Positions 42,660 through 52,465 of a stretch of DNA of 64,000 nucleotides are shown here, piece after piece. Source of the DNA: Steroidobacter gossypii. GTDB lineage: Bacteria > Pseudomonadota > Gammaproteobacteria > Steroidobacterales > Steroidobacteraceae. Location: assembly GCF_016801985.1 (NCBI RefSeq), contig NZ_JAEVLS010000002.1, positions 930,001-994,000 of the forward strand, in the 5' to 3' direction. Numbering within the stretch: position 1 is the first letter of the stretch; the number at the start of each line of letters is the position of its first letter. The notes under the pieces are model-generated. The model was not told where the DNA came from and searched no databases. It saw only the letters and a program-made list of their open reading frames with translations. A program made the position numbers and the translations under genes.

Positions 42660-45635
42660 GTGAGTCATCGATCACGGATCGACCGCAGCGTGGCGGTTGT
42701 GACGGCGTGTGTCAGCGTGTTCGCTTTCGGCGCCGCATCCGGCCAAGAGGACGCTGGGATCACCGAAGTCGTCGTGACCGGTTCGCGCATCAAGCAGAAC
42801 CAGTTCGATGCGCCGACGCCGACGGTGGCCGTTCCGATCGAGGCGATTCAACGTTCGGGCAGCACCAATCTCACCGATTTCCTGCGCACCATGCCGGCGC
42901 TCGTCTCCTCGCAGGACGATCTGCAGAACACCGGTTCGCAGGGCTACATCGGCAGCACTGGTTTGAATCTGCTCAACCTGCGCAGCCTCGGCGAGGAGCG
43001 CACTCTGGTGCTGGTGGACGGTCGACGCCATGTCGCGCAGCTGCCCGAAACCGCGGCCGTCGACATCAACACGATTCCAATGGATCTGATCGAGCGCGTG
43101 GACATCGTGACTGGCGGTGTCTCGGCCGTCTACGGCGCGGATGCGGTGTCGGGCGTCGTGAACTTCGTGATGAAAAAGGATTTCGAAGGGCTGCTCGGTC
43201 GCGTGCAGTACGGTGGTGCAGACGCTGGCGGCGCTCGCGATTCGTATGCTTCGATTACCGGCGGCATGAACTTCGCCGATGGGCGCGGCAATATCTCCGG
43301 CTCCATTCAGCACACCGAGCGCGGACGGTTGCAGGCGAGCGATCGTAGTTATCTGCGCGGCGCCAACTACACCAGCATGAAGCGCAATCCCAATGATCGT
43401 GACGACGATCCGGCGGTCCCGGACGAGGTGCCGCTGAACGACATCCGCTTCTTCGACAGCGCTCGCGCAGGCGCCATCGACGTGGACTTCGACGGCGCGC
43501 CAGACACGTTGCCCGATGGCAGCGCGTTCGAGATCCCGACGTTCGTTTCGCCGTTCTATGCGCAAGGCGGCAGCGGCACGCCGCTCGCGGATTACATCGG
43601 CGATCTGTTGCCGGATGCCAAAACCACCGTGGCCAGCGTGTTCGGCCAGTTCGAGCTCAGCGACACGGTGAATTTTTTCGGTGAGGCCAAGTTCGTGCGC
43701 GGCAAGGCCAAGGCGTACATGCAGCCGACCTTCGACTTCTCTCTGTTCCAGAGCGCGGACAATCCTTATCTGCCGGCCGCCGTGGCCGCGCAGATCATTC
43801 CGGGAGCCGCCGCCGAGGCTCTTGAGGATGACACCGCGCCCGACGGCGTGCTCGTCAGTCGCGATCACTTCGACTTCGGCGTGCGGGGCGAAGAAGCCAC
43901 CCGCGACACCATGCGGTTCGTCACCGGCGTGAACGGCTCTTTCGCGGATCGTTACAACTACGAAGTCTCGTACACCTACGGCCAGTCCGAGATCGATGCG
44001 CTCGCGCTCAACAATCGTTACAACGATCGCTTCCTGGCCGCCATCGATGTCGTGACCGATCCATCCACGGGCCAGCCGACGTGCCGTTCCAATCTGGATC
44101 CGACCGCGTTGCCATACCAGCCCTTTCATGGCTTCGACTTCTCTGGCCCGCTGTCATTCACGCCCGGCGCCAACAGCGGCTGCCGGCCGTTGAACATCTA
44201 CGGCGAAGGGGTGGCCGATCCGGCTGCCCTTGCGTGGATCATGCTCAATAACGAAGCATCCTCGCGCGTGACCCAGAACGTTTTCAACGCATTCGTGTCC
44301 GGCCCGGTGCCGGGCATCACGCTGCCGGCCGGTGACATCGATGCCGTGGTGGGTGTGGAGTGGCGTCGCGAGGGCAGCCGCTCGGTGCCGCCGATGGAGG
44401 ATCAGATGGGACTGACGTTCGGTAACGTCATTCTGCCCACCGACGGCACCTTCAATGTCAAGGAAGCCTTCGCCGAGCTGCGCGTGCCCATCCTCGCGGA
44501 TCTGCCGTTTGCCGAGATGCTGCAGGTCTCCGGTGCGGTCCGTGTTTCGGATTATTCGACCGTCGGCAGCACGACGACCTGGAACACGGGTTTGCTGTGG
44601 GCGCCGGTGCGCGATGTGAGTTTCCGGGGCACCGTTGCTGAATCGGTGCGCGCGCCGAACATCGCCGAGTTGTTCAGTCCGCAGAGTCAGACGTTCGAAG
44701 CGATCTTCGATCCTTGCGACGTCTCCGAGCTCGCCAACGGCACCAGCTACCGCGCCGCGAACTGTGCTGCCATCCTTGGTGCATTGGGCGTCGATCCGGT
44801 GGGCTACATAGATCCGAACTCCGACACCATCCCTGGCGTGGGCACCGGCAACTCGGGGTTGAGCGAAGAAACTGCGCGCAGCTACACCTTCGGCGCAGTG
44901 TTCCGACCGCAGTTCATCGAAGGGCTGGCGTTGTCCATCGACTACTACGACATCAACATCAAGCAGGCCATCAGCACCGCCGATGCCCAGGATGTCGCCA
45001 ACAACTGCGTGGACCAGCCGACGATAGACAATGTGTTCTGCGACTCGCTGACGCGCGCGTCGGGCACTGGCGCCATCACGAGCTTCGTGGTGCAGCCGGA
45101 AAACGTCGCCTCGTTCCGTACGCGAGGCATCGATTTCAACTTGAACTACTTGCTCGACCCCTCGCGCCTTGGCTTGGACGCCGACATCGGCACGTTCCGG
45201 TTCGCGCTGGTCGGCAGCCGGCTCGATCGGCTCACGACGATTCCGACGTTGGGCGCCGAGCAGATCGACGAGCGCACCACCGCCGACTTGCAAAGCGGCA
45301 CCTATGCGCCGAAGTGGACGACCACGTTCGATACGACCTGGGAGTTCGGCGGCCTGACCGTGAACTATGGATTCAATTATTTCAGCAAGACCTCCCGCTA
45401 TACATTGCTCACATTGGCGGGCAATCCGGACCAGGCGTCGCGCGCCAACATCTACTACGACGCACAGGAGACGCACGATCTGTCGGCGTCGTTCGACTTC
45501 CTGGACGCCTATCGCATCTACGCCGGCGTGAACAACCTGACCGACCAGCATCCGGACTTCACCACGATCTTTCCGGTGAGCCCGGTTGGCCGCTTCTACT
45601 ATGCGGGGTTGACCGTGTCGTTCGGCAATCGCTGA
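42660..45635 (+). CDS. TonB-dependent receptor
   Basis: 991 residues from a GTG start at 42660 (GCAGGAG upstream), where a signal peptide starts (about 1-28, ending AAS-GQ). TonB-box-like TEVVVTGSRIKQ, plug with NLRSLGEERTLVLVDGRR and GVSAVYGADAVSGVVNFV, and a long barrel ending GLTVSFGNR. A start at 42561 would add 33 residues without a signal sequence. The enzyme genes for pectin-type glycans begin about 100 bp downstream on the same strand, so it may import their products. Confidence 0.88.
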   Translation: MSHRSRIDRSVAVVTACVSVFAFGAASGQEDAGITEVVVTGSRIKQNQFDAPTPTVAVPIEAIQRSGSTNLTDFLRTMPALVSSQDDLQNTGSQGYIGSTGLNLLNLRSLGEERTLVLVDGRRHVAQLPETAAVDINTIPMDLIERVDIVTGGVSAVYGADAVSGVVNFVMKKDFEGLLGRVQYGGADAGGARDSYASITGGMNFADGRGNISGSIQHTERGRLQASDRSYLRGANYTSMKRNPNDRDDDPAVPDEVPLNDIRFFDSARAGAIDVDFDGAPDTLPDGSAFEIPTFVSPFYAQGGSGTPLADYIGDLLPDAKTTVASVFGQFELSDTVNFFGEAKFVRGKAKAYMQPTFDFSLFQSADNPYLPAAVAAQIIPGAAAEALEDDTAPDGVLVSRDHFDFGVRGEEATRDTMRFVTGVNGSFADRYNYEVSYTYGQSEIDALALNNRYNDRFLAAIDVVTDPSTGQPTCRSNLDPTALPYQPFHGFDFSGPLSFTPGANSGCRPLNIYGEGVADPAALAWIMLNNEASSRVTQNVFNAFVSGPVPGITLPAGDIDAVVGVEWRREGSRSVPPMEDQMGLTFGNVILPTDGTFNVKEAFAELRVPILADLPFAEMLQVSGAVRVSDYSTVGSTTTWNTGLLWAPVRDVSFRGTVAESVRAPNIAELFSPQSQTFEAIFDPCDVSELANGTSYRAANCAAILGALGVDPVGYIDPNSDTIPGVGTGNSGLSEETARSYTFGAVFRPQFIEGLALSIDYYDINIKQAISTADAQDVANNCVDQPTIDNVFCDSLTRASGTGAITSFVVQPENVASFRTRGIDFNLNYLLDPSRLGLDADIGTFRFALVGSRLDRLTTIPTLGAEQIDERTTADLQSGTYAPKWTTTFDTTWEFGGLTVNYGFNYFSKTSRYTLLTLAGNPDQASRANIYYDAQETHDLSASFDFLDAYRIYAGVNNLTDQHPDFTTIFPVSPVGRFYYAGLTVSFGNR

Positions 45636-45741
45636 CGACGACTAGTGCAAAATCGATCGAAATAGATCAAGATCGCTCACCGAAAGCCGGCACCTCGCCG
45701 GCGTCGGGGGATCTCGATTGTTTCATTCGATCATCGGACCG

Positions 45742-47022
45742 ATGCAGCGCCGGTACATCGCGGCGCTGCTGTTCGTCACTCTCGTCAGCCTGGGTACGTC
45801 AGCGCTCGCCCAGGTGGGGCGGCAGTTTCCATCCGAAAAACAGCTCGTGCTCGACCGGATCACGGGTCGGCCGCTCACCTTGCTCACCTCGGGCGCTTTC
45901 AACGACGCAAAGATCTATCCCACTCACCCGCAATGGGCCGCCGACGGCGTGCACATCCTGTTTCGTTCGACGGGTCGCAGCGCCGACGGGCATTCGCAGA
46001 TTTTCGCCGTGAATGAGATCACCGGCCGCATCACGCAGGTCAGCGCCGGCGAGGGTGTCGAGACCGGCAGCATCAACGTCGCTCGGCTGTCGAACAAGGT
46101 GTACTACATACGTCGCGGCCGGGGCGATGCGCCAGCGAGTCTGATCGAGGTCGATCTCACTGCTTTGGTGACGGACTCGGGAGCGCGTGCCGGCAATGCC
46201 GAAAGAAACATCGGCGCTTTGCCCAAGGGCTTCATCGGCGCTGGTGGCTTCACGCTGGATGCCGATGAAAAGGCCGCGTATTTCGGCTTCGATCAGCGCC
46301 GCGCGCCGGCTCGCGAGCGTGGTCAACCCGTCCCGCAGGTTCCGGGCGGAATCCTGGCGATGGAGCTGGCCAGCGGTCGCACGCGAACCGTGCTCGAAGT
46401 GCCGTTTCGCATGGGTCATGTGCAGGCCAATCCATTGAAGCCCGGTGAGATCCTGTATTGCCACGAGACCGGCGGCGATGCGCCCCAGCGCATGTGGCTC
46501 GTCAATGCGGATGGCACGGGCAATCGCCCGGTGTTTCCCGAACAGCCGGACGACTGGGTCACGCACGAACAGTTCGCGGACGCCGATCATGTGATCTTCA
46601 ACTTGATGGGCCACACCGCGAAGCTGCGTCAGCGGCCGACCGGGATCATGGTCGTCAACCTGCGCGACGGTACGGTCGAAAATCTCGGCCAGCCGGACAG
46701 TTACTACAATTCGCAACGGCCTGAACTGTATTCCGATCCGAACATTCCGGCCGGTAACGAGAATCGCGGCGGCTTCTGGCACAACGCAGTCACTTACGAT
46801 CGCCGCTTCGCGGCCGGTGACGATTTCGACGGCAACATCCATCTGATCGATCGCAAGACCGGCGGTCGCACCCTGCTCAGCACGGGCCATCGCATGCGGC
46901 CCGATCACGGGCATCCCAGCTTCAGTGCCGATGGCTCGCGGCTGTTGATCCAATCGGGCATGCTGACCGATGGCCAACGCCTGTCGCTGATCGTGATCCC
47001 GACGAACGTCGCTGCGCCATGA
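45742..47022 (+). CDS. Oligogalacturonate-lyase-like (PL22-type) beta-propeller, exported
   Basis: 426 residues from the ATG at 45742; a TTG at 45718 is in frame but precedes the signal peptide. Signal peptide about 1-23 (ALA-QV). Repeats of the PD40/WD-type (HPQWAADGVHILFRS, HPSFSADGSRLLIQS) and the segment ILYCHETGGDAPQRMWLVNADG resemble oligogalacturonate lyases, which break short unsaturated pectin fragments. The canonical enzyme is cytoplasmic; this one is exported. Catalytic identity is plausible but unproven. Confidence 0.7.
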   Translation: MQRRYIAALLFVTLVSLGTSALAQVGRQFPSEKQLVLDRITGRPLTLLTSGAFNDAKIYPTHPQWAADGVHILFRSTGRSADGHSQIFAVNEITGRITQVSAGEGVETGSINVARLSNKVYYIRRGRGDAPASLIEVDLTALVTDSGARAGNAERNIGALPKGFIGAGGFTLDADEKAAYFGFDQRRAPARERGQPVPQVPGGILAMELASGRTRTVLEVPFRMGHVQANPLKPGEILYCHETGGDAPQRMWLVNADGTGNRPVFPEQPDDWVTHEQFADADHVIFNLMGHTAKLRQRPTGIMVVNLRDGTVENLGQPDSYYNSQRPELYSDPNIPAGNENRGGFWHNAVTYDRRFAAGDDFDGNIHLIDRKTGGRTLLSTGHRMRPDHGHPSFSADGSRLLIQSGMLTDGQRLSLIVIPTNVAAP

Positions 47023-47040
47023 TCGCACGCGTGTGACACC

Positions 47041-47058
47041 GAGCATCGTTCGATGCTT
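47041..47058 (+). terminator. Short hairpin after the PL22-like gene
   Basis: GAGCATCG and CGATGCTT form an 8-bp stem (one G-U) with a two-base turn, 19 bp after the stop. No T-run follows, so termination strength is uncertain. Confidence 0.4.
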
Positions 47059-47106
47059 CGAGTACCTTCGTTCCATCGGCGCCGACATGGCTCGCCGATC
47101 CTTGCG

Positions 47107-47163
47107 CATATAGAAACAAGATCAGCGCTGTTTAGCGATGCTGATCGCTTCGTAAACTATATG
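47107..47163. promoter_or_regulatory. Nested dyad upstream of the rhamnogalacturonan lyase
   Basis: Outer arms CATATAG (47107-47113) and CTATATG (47157-47163) enclose inner arms GATCAGC (47120-47126) and GCTGATC (47140-47146), all perfect. It is 188 bp before the lyase start and could be an operator pair or a folded RNA leader. Confidence 0.4.
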
Positions 47164-47350
47164 AGCGAATATGATTGGAATATGACACCGGTTACGCTAG
47201 TGTGAGCGCGTGCAGGGAAATACACCGGCGTTGAGGGCGCGGCCCAGCCGGTTGAGGTTCGACTATCACCACGCTTGGCGCGGGCCTTGCGTGCTGGGCC
47301 GTGCCCGACCTCATCGCCGACAGCGCTGAACATGATGCAAAGGAGCAGTC

Positions 47351-49612
47351 ATGAAACATCAAGGATGGATGCGGGGTTGGCTGTTTGTGCCGTTGTTGCT
47401 GGTGGCAACGCAGGCGTACTCACAGGCGCAAATGGAACGGCTGTCACGCGGCGTGGTGGCGGTTCGTAGCGGCAGTTCTTCCGTTTACGTCGGCTGGCGC
47501 TTGTTCGGCAACGACCCCGCCGGCATCGCCTTCAATCTGTATCGCTCCACCGCGGGTGGCTCGGCCACGCTGCTCAATGGCACGCCGATCACGACGAGCA
47601 CCAACTTCGTCGACAACTCGGCGCCCACCTCTCAGGCAAATACTTATTTCGTGAGGCCTGTGCTGAACGGCGTGGAGCAGGCCAACAGTGCGTCGTTCAC
47701 ATTGCCGGCCAACGCCGCCACCGCGCAGTACCTGCAGATTCCTTTACAGGTTCCAGCCGGCGGCACGACACCCAGCGGCGAGTCGTACACCTACACGGCG
47801 AATGACATGAGCGTGGGCGATCTGGATGGCGATGGCGAGTATGAGTACGTGCTCAAGTGGGATCCGAGCAACGCCAAGGACAACTCGCAATCCGGCTACA
47901 CCGGCAACGTGTATCTGGATGCGTATGAGCTCAACGGCACACGCTTGTGGCGCATCGATCTGGGAAGAAACATTCGCGCGGGCGCGCACTACACGCAGTT
48001 CATCGTGTACGACCTGGACGGTGACGGTCGCGCCGAAGTGGCCGCCAAGACGGCCGACGGCACGCGCAGCGGCACCGGGCAGGTCATTGGCAGCGCCAGC
48101 GCGGATCATCGCAACAGCAGCGGCTACATTCTGGCCGGGCCAGAGTACCTGACGATCTTCAACGGACAGAACGGGGCGATTCTCGCCACCACCGACTATA
48201 TTCCCGCTCGCGGCAACGTCGGCTCTTGGGGCGACACTTACGGCAATCGTGTCGACCGTTTTCTCGCCGGGGTCGCGTATCTCGATGGCCAACGACCCAG
48301 TTTGATCATGTCCCGCGGTTATTACACGCGTGCCGTGATCGTCGCCTGGGACTGGCGCAACGGGCAGCTCACCCAGCGCTGGACGTTCGACAGCAACGCA
48401 TCCGGCAACTCCGCCTATGCCGGGCAGGGCAACCATAATCTCTCCATCGCCGACGTCGATGCCGATGGTCGGCAGGAAGTCATCTTCGGCGCCGCGACCA
48501 TCGATGACAACGGACGCGGGCTGTATGTTAGCGGCCTGGGGCACGGCGATGCGTTGCACGTCGGCGATTTCATCCCGTCGCGCGCCGGGCTGGAGATTTG
48601 GGGCATTCACGAATCGAGCTCCGTGCCAGGCGCCGACCTTCGCGATGCGCGCACGGGCGCTCGCATATTCGCAATCAACAACACCTCGGGAAGCGAGGGG
48701 CCAGGGCGCGGCGTGGCCGGAGATATTTATGCGGGCAACGCCGGCGCGGAGTTCTGGGGTTCGGGGCCGGGAATGACGAGTCTGTTCAACGCCTCCGGCG
48801 GTTCGGTGGGGCGCACGCCGAGTTCGGCGAACTTCCTCGTGTGGTGGGACTCGGACACGGTCCGTGAATTGCTCGATAGCAATCACATCGATAAGTATGG
48901 AACGTCCTCGGACACGCGGCTGCTGACGGGCTCGGGCGTCACGTCGAACAACGGCACCAAGGCTACGCCCGCCTTGAGCGGCGATGTTCTTGGCGACTGG
49001 CGCGAGGAGGTCATCTGGCGCACCACCGATAACGCTTACTTGCGTATCTACACAACCACCAACGTCGCAACCAATCGTCTCTATACCTTCCTGCACGATC
49101 CTCAGTATCGAGTGGCGCTGGCGTGGCAGAACGTGGCTTACAACCAGCCGCCGCATCCGAGCTTCTTTGTCGGCGCCGGCATGTCCGCGCCGCCGACGCC
49201 GAACATCACGATCGTCGGTGGCGGCAATCCGGGGACGGAGCACACCTATCAGGCCGAGAATGGTCTGGTGGGCGGGGGAACCGTCACCGAGAACACCAAT
49301 GCAGGATACCTCGGCAATGCGTATGTGAATTCGTCGGCCAACGGCGGCTATCTGGAGATTCGTGATGTCGATGGTCGCGGCGGCGGCAGCAAGACGCTCG
49401 CCATTCGCTTTGCACTGGGCGTGACCTCGAGCCGCACCGGACGTTTGTTGGTGAACGGCGCGGCTCAGAACATCACATTCAATCCGACCGGCTCGTGGAC
49501 TGCGTGGTCGACGCTGAATGTGCCGGTCACGCTCAACAACGGCAGCAATGTTCTGCGGTTCGAATCGACCGGGCAGGATCTGGGCAACATCGATCAAGTG
49601 ACCGTGCAATAG
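47351..49612 (+). CDS. Rhamnogalacturonan lyase (PL11) with C-terminal CBM35-like domain
   Basis: 753 residues. Signal peptide about 1-24. The catalytic eight-bladed propeller starts QMERLSRGVVAVRSGSS and has several calcium-type loops (DLDGDGEYEYV, DLDGDGRAEVA, DVDADGRQEV) as in YesW/YesX-type PL11 enzymes. These cleave the rhamnose-galacturonate backbone of rhamnogalacturonan I by beta-elimination. The last ~120 residues (TYQAENGLVGGG to DQVTVQ) form a CBM35-like carbohydrate-binding module. It is 41 bp before the GH5 gene on the same strand. Confidence 0.9.
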   Translation: MKHQGWMRGWLFVPLLLVATQAYSQAQMERLSRGVVAVRSGSSSVYVGWRLFGNDPAGIAFNLYRSTAGGSATLLNGTPITTSTNFVDNSAPTSQANTYFVRPVLNGVEQANSASFTLPANAATAQYLQIPLQVPAGGTTPSGESYTYTANDMSVGDLDGDGEYEYVLKWDPSNAKDNSQSGYTGNVYLDAYELNGTRLWRIDLGRNIRAGAHYTQFIVYDLDGDGRAEVAAKTADGTRSGTGQVIGSASADHRNSSGYILAGPEYLTIFNGQNGAILATTDYIPARGNVGSWGDTYGNRVDRFLAGVAYLDGQRPSLIMSRGYYTRAVIVAWDWRNGQLTQRWTFDSNASGNSAYAGQGNHNLSIADVDADGRQEVIFGAATIDDNGRGLYVSGLGHGDALHVGDFIPSRAGLEIWGIHESSSVPGADLRDARTGARIFAINNTSGSEGPGRGVAGDIYAGNAGAEFWGSGPGMTSLFNASGGSVGRTPSSANFLVWWDSDTVRELLDSNHIDKYGTSSDTRLLTGSGVTSNNGTKATPALSGDVLGDWREEVIWRTTDNAYLRIYTTTNVATNRLYTFLHDPQYRVALAWQNVAYNQPPHPSFFVGAGMSAPPTPNITIVGGGNPGTEHTYQAENGLVGGGTVTENTNAGYLGNAYVNSSANGGYLEIRDVDGRGGGSKTLAIRFALGVTSSRTGRLLVNGAAQNITFNPTGSWTAWSTLNVPVTLNNGSNVLRFESTGQDLGNIDQVTVQ

Positions 49613-49653
49613 CTTCGTCATCGATCCGTGTCAGAGACCAAGGAGGCAGAGCG

Positions 49654-51282
49654 ATGAAAACGGCTGTTCAGTACCTTGCGCGGCTGGTGCTGCTGGGCTG
49701 GCTGATCGCGCCCGGCATCAGCCTCGCGGGTTTTTCGATTCAGGGCGGTCAGCTGGTGGACGACAACGGCGTGCCGTTCATCATGCGCGGGATCAACTAT
49801 CCCTACACCTGGTTTCAATCGCGACCGACTCAGCAGGACTTCGCCGCCATGGCGGCGACCGGCGCAAACACAGTGCGTATCGTGCTGTCGACGGGCGGCC
49901 AGTGGGCCCGCGTGCCCGGCGCGCAGGTCAGCCAGGTCATCCAATGGGCGAAGGACAACCGCATGATCGCGGTGCTCGAGGTGCACGATTCCACCGGCTG
50001 GAGCGAGCAGACCACCGCAGTGCCGATCTCCGATGCGGTGGCGTACTGGACCAGCGCCGATATCCGCGCGGCGATCAACGGCCAGGAAAACTTCGTGATC
50101 ATCAACATCGCGAATGAGCCGTTCGGCAACACTACCAGCGCCAACTATGTTCCCGACACGACGGCGGCAATTCAGGCGCTGCGCGCGGCGGGCCTCACGC
50201 ACACGATCATGATCGACGCGGCGAACTGGGGGCAGGACTGGTCCAACACCATGCGCGACAACGCCATGCAGCTGTGGAATGCAGATTCGCGTCGCAATCT
50301 GCTGTTCAGCGTGCACATGTACGAGGTATATCAAACCGCCGCGCCCATCATCGCGTACATGCAAGCCTTCGACGACATGGGGCTGCCACTCGTGATCGGC
50401 GAGTTCGGACCACAGAACAACGGTCAACCGGTGGATGTGGAAACCGTGTTCGCTCAAGCCCAGCAGCGCGGCAATGGTTACATCGGCTGGTCCTGGTCAG
50501 GCAATGGCAGTGGTGGCGTGGTGCTGGACATGGTGCAGAACTTCAGCACCACGTTCACTTCCTGGGGTGAGCGCATCGTCAACGGCCCGAATGGCATTCG
50601 GGCGACCTCGGTGCGAGCGAGCGTATTCCCGAACGGCGGCAACAACCTGAGCGTCGCGCCGGCATCGCTGTCGTTCAGTGCAGGCGCGTCTTCCGCACCC
50701 GTGGCTGTGACATCCAACGTCGCTTGGAGCGCCACCGACGATCAGTCCTGGCTGACCGTCGCGCCTGCATCGGGCAACAACAACGGCAGCTTCACCGTCA
50801 CTGCAACGGCCAATTCCGCATCGACCGCTCGCACCGGCACCGTCACTGTGAGCGGCGGCGGCATCTCGCGCCCGATCGCCGTGACCCAAGCGGGGCAGAG
50901 CTCACCGATCGGTTCAGTGACTGCCAGCGGCGTCGTGACCAGCAGCAGTGGCTGGTTCACCGAACAACAACTTCGCCTTTCAAACACCGCGACGATCACC
51001 GCGCTGTCCATCACCATCACCGTACAACGCACCACCGGCGTGAGCGCTTCGGGTCAATACAACACCGTCGGCGGCATCATCTCGCAAAGTCATAGCAGCA
51101 CATCGAGTGCCATTACTTACTCGTTCTCGCTGAACTCCGGCCAGTCGCTGTCACCATCGACCAACCGCGTCTTCGCCGTGCAAATGAGTGGCAACGGCAC
51201 CGTGCATCCGTCCAGCGGCGACACCTACACCGTCACCGGCACCGCCGGCGGACAGGCGTTCGCGTTGAACGGAACGTTCTAA
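49654..51282 (+). CDS. GH5-family glycoside hydrolase (mannanase/cellulase) with BACON domain
   Basis: 542 residues, AAGGAGG site. Signal peptide about 1-25. The GH5 barrel (about 26-315) has acid/base E155 (NIANEPFG) and nucleophile E250 (LVIGEFGP). A BACON domain follows at about 331-413 (LSVAPASLSFSAGASSAPV, WLTVAP, TVTVSGGG). The last 120 residues are Ser/Thr-rich strands I do not recognise, probably a glycan-binding or attachment domain. The GH5 subfamily looks closest to bacterial endo-mannanases, but cellulase activity cannot be excluded. Confidence 0.85.
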   Translation: MKTAVQYLARLVLLGWLIAPGISLAGFSIQGGQLVDDNGVPFIMRGINYPYTWFQSRPTQQDFAAMAATGANTVRIVLSTGGQWARVPGAQVSQVIQWAKDNRMIAVLEVHDSTGWSEQTTAVPISDAVAYWTSADIRAAINGQENFVIINIANEPFGNTTSANYVPDTTAAIQALRAAGLTHTIMIDAANWGQDWSNTMRDNAMQLWNADSRRNLLFSVHMYEVYQTAAPIIAYMQAFDDMGLPLVIGEFGPQNNGQPVDVETVFAQAQQRGNGYIGWSWSGNGSGGVVLDMVQNFSTTFTSWGERIVNGPNGIRATSVRASVFPNGGNNLSVAPASLSFSAGASSAPVAVTSNVAWSATDDQSWLTVAPASGNNNGSFTVTATANSASTARTGTVTVSGGGISRPIAVTQAGQSSPIGSVTASGVVTSSSGWFTEQQLRLSNTATITALSITITVQRTTGVSASGQYNTVGGIISQSHSSTSSAITYSFSLNSGQSLSPSTNRVFAVQMSGNGTVHPSSGDTYTVTGTAGGQAFALNGTF

Positions 51283-51298
51283 CGGAGGAGGGCAAGCC

Positions 51299-52243
51299 TC
51301 AGTGCTTGCCCTTCGACACCATGTGCACGAGGGCGACGATGACGCCGCCGATGATCAGGCCGACGACGGCGGAGCCTGCGGCGAAGGTCAGCCAGGATGC
51401 GACGCCGCCCAGGGCGGGGGTGTGTCCGGCCAGTTCGGAGAGGTGATGGATGAAGTGCGGTAGCGCGTTCAGGTGAAAGTGTTCGAGGCCGTGGACGATG
51501 ATGCCGCCGCCCACCCACAGCATGGCGGCGGTGCCGACGAAGCTCAGCGTCTTGAGCAGGTGAGGCATCGACTTCACCAGGCCGCGGCCGAAGGACGCGG
51601 TCGCAGCCGAGGAGCGTTGCGCCAGATGCACGCCGACATCGTCCATCTTCACGATCAAGCCGACGACGCCATACACCGCGACTGTGATGAAGAAGCTCAC
51701 CACCACCAGGGCGGCAGCTTGGATCGCGAACGGGCGATCGGCCACGGTGGCCAGCGCAATCGCCATGATCTCGCCGGACAGGATCAGATCGGTGCGAATG
51801 GCGCCGGAGATCTTGTGCGCTTCCATCTCGGCCGAGCTCAGCGCGAGCTCTTCGACGTGCGGTGTCTTGTCGACCTTGCCGGTCACTCGGGCGATGGCTT
51901 CGATGATTTTCTCGGTGGCTTCGAAACACAGGTAGGCGCCGCCGAGCATCAGGATCGGGGTCACGGCCCAGGGAGCGAACGCGCTCAGCAGCAGCGCGCC
52001 GGGTAACAGGAACAAAAACTTATTGCGCAGCGAACCCTTCGCGATCTTCCACACGATGGGCAGTTCGCGTTCGGGCGTGAAGCCCATCGCATAGCCCGGC
52101 GTCACCGCGGCGTCGTCGACCACCACGCCGATCGCTTTGGAGCCGGCCTTGCCTGCCGCGGCAGTCACATCATCGAGGGAGGCGGCCGCCATCTTGGCGA
52201 TGGCCGCGACGTCATCCAGTAGGGCAGCGAGTCCGGAAGCCAT
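51299..52243 (-). CDS. DUF808 (YedI-like) inner-membrane protein
   Basis: 314 residues. The start MASGLAALLDDVAAIAKMAA and KAIGVVVDDAAVTPGYAMGF are typical of DUF808. Several transmembrane helices (about 75-100, 170-200, 235-255, 280-305). Function unknown. Its stop is 17 bp from that of the convergent GH5 gene. Confidence 0.9.
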   Translation of the reverse strand: MASGLAALLDDVAAIAKMAAASLDDVTAAAGKAGSKAIGVVVDDAAVTPGYAMGFTPERELPIVWKIAKGSLRNKFLFLLPGALLLSAFAPWAVTPILMLGGAYLCFEATEKIIEAIARVTGKVDKTPHVEELALSSAEMEAHKISGAIRTDLILSGEIMAIALATVADRPFAIQAAALVVVSFFITVAVYGVVGLIVKMDDVGVHLAQRSSAATASFGRGLVKSMPHLLKTLSFVGTAAMLWVGGGIIVHGLEHFHLNALPHFIHHLSELAGHTPALGGVASWLTFAAGSAVVGLIIGGVIVALVHMVSKGKH

Positions 52244-52465
52244 CGTTCACATCTTTCGTGTTGTTCGACTTGGGGGCGCAGTCTAAACGATGCGCATTCC
52301 TCGCGAGCAAGCTTCTTGACAGCCCCGAGCCGCCGCGTCATTCTCGATGACACCGGTGGCAATTGCGCATTTCAGCGACTCCGCCGGCGAATCAACGGAC
52401 TCACGGATGAAGTCGACGCCGTGACTGCGGCGCCCTGCGTCCGATAAAAATCAAGGAAGACAGCC

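Larger units (their letters stand above)
47023..47350. other. 328-bp intergenic region with hairpin and nested dyad
   Basis: It begins with a small terminator-like hairpin (47041-47058) for the upstream gene and holds a nested inverted repeat at 47107-47163. The remaining part to 47350 has no visible gene. An AAGGAGCAG ribosome site precedes the rhamnogalacturonan lyase start. Confidence 0.55.

Noticed and set aside
45661-45741. GCCGGC-ACCTC-GCCGGC as a terminator between receptor and PL22-like gene
   Set aside because: The stem is only 6 bp of self-complementary GC sequence without a T-run and could be chance in this GC-rich DNA.
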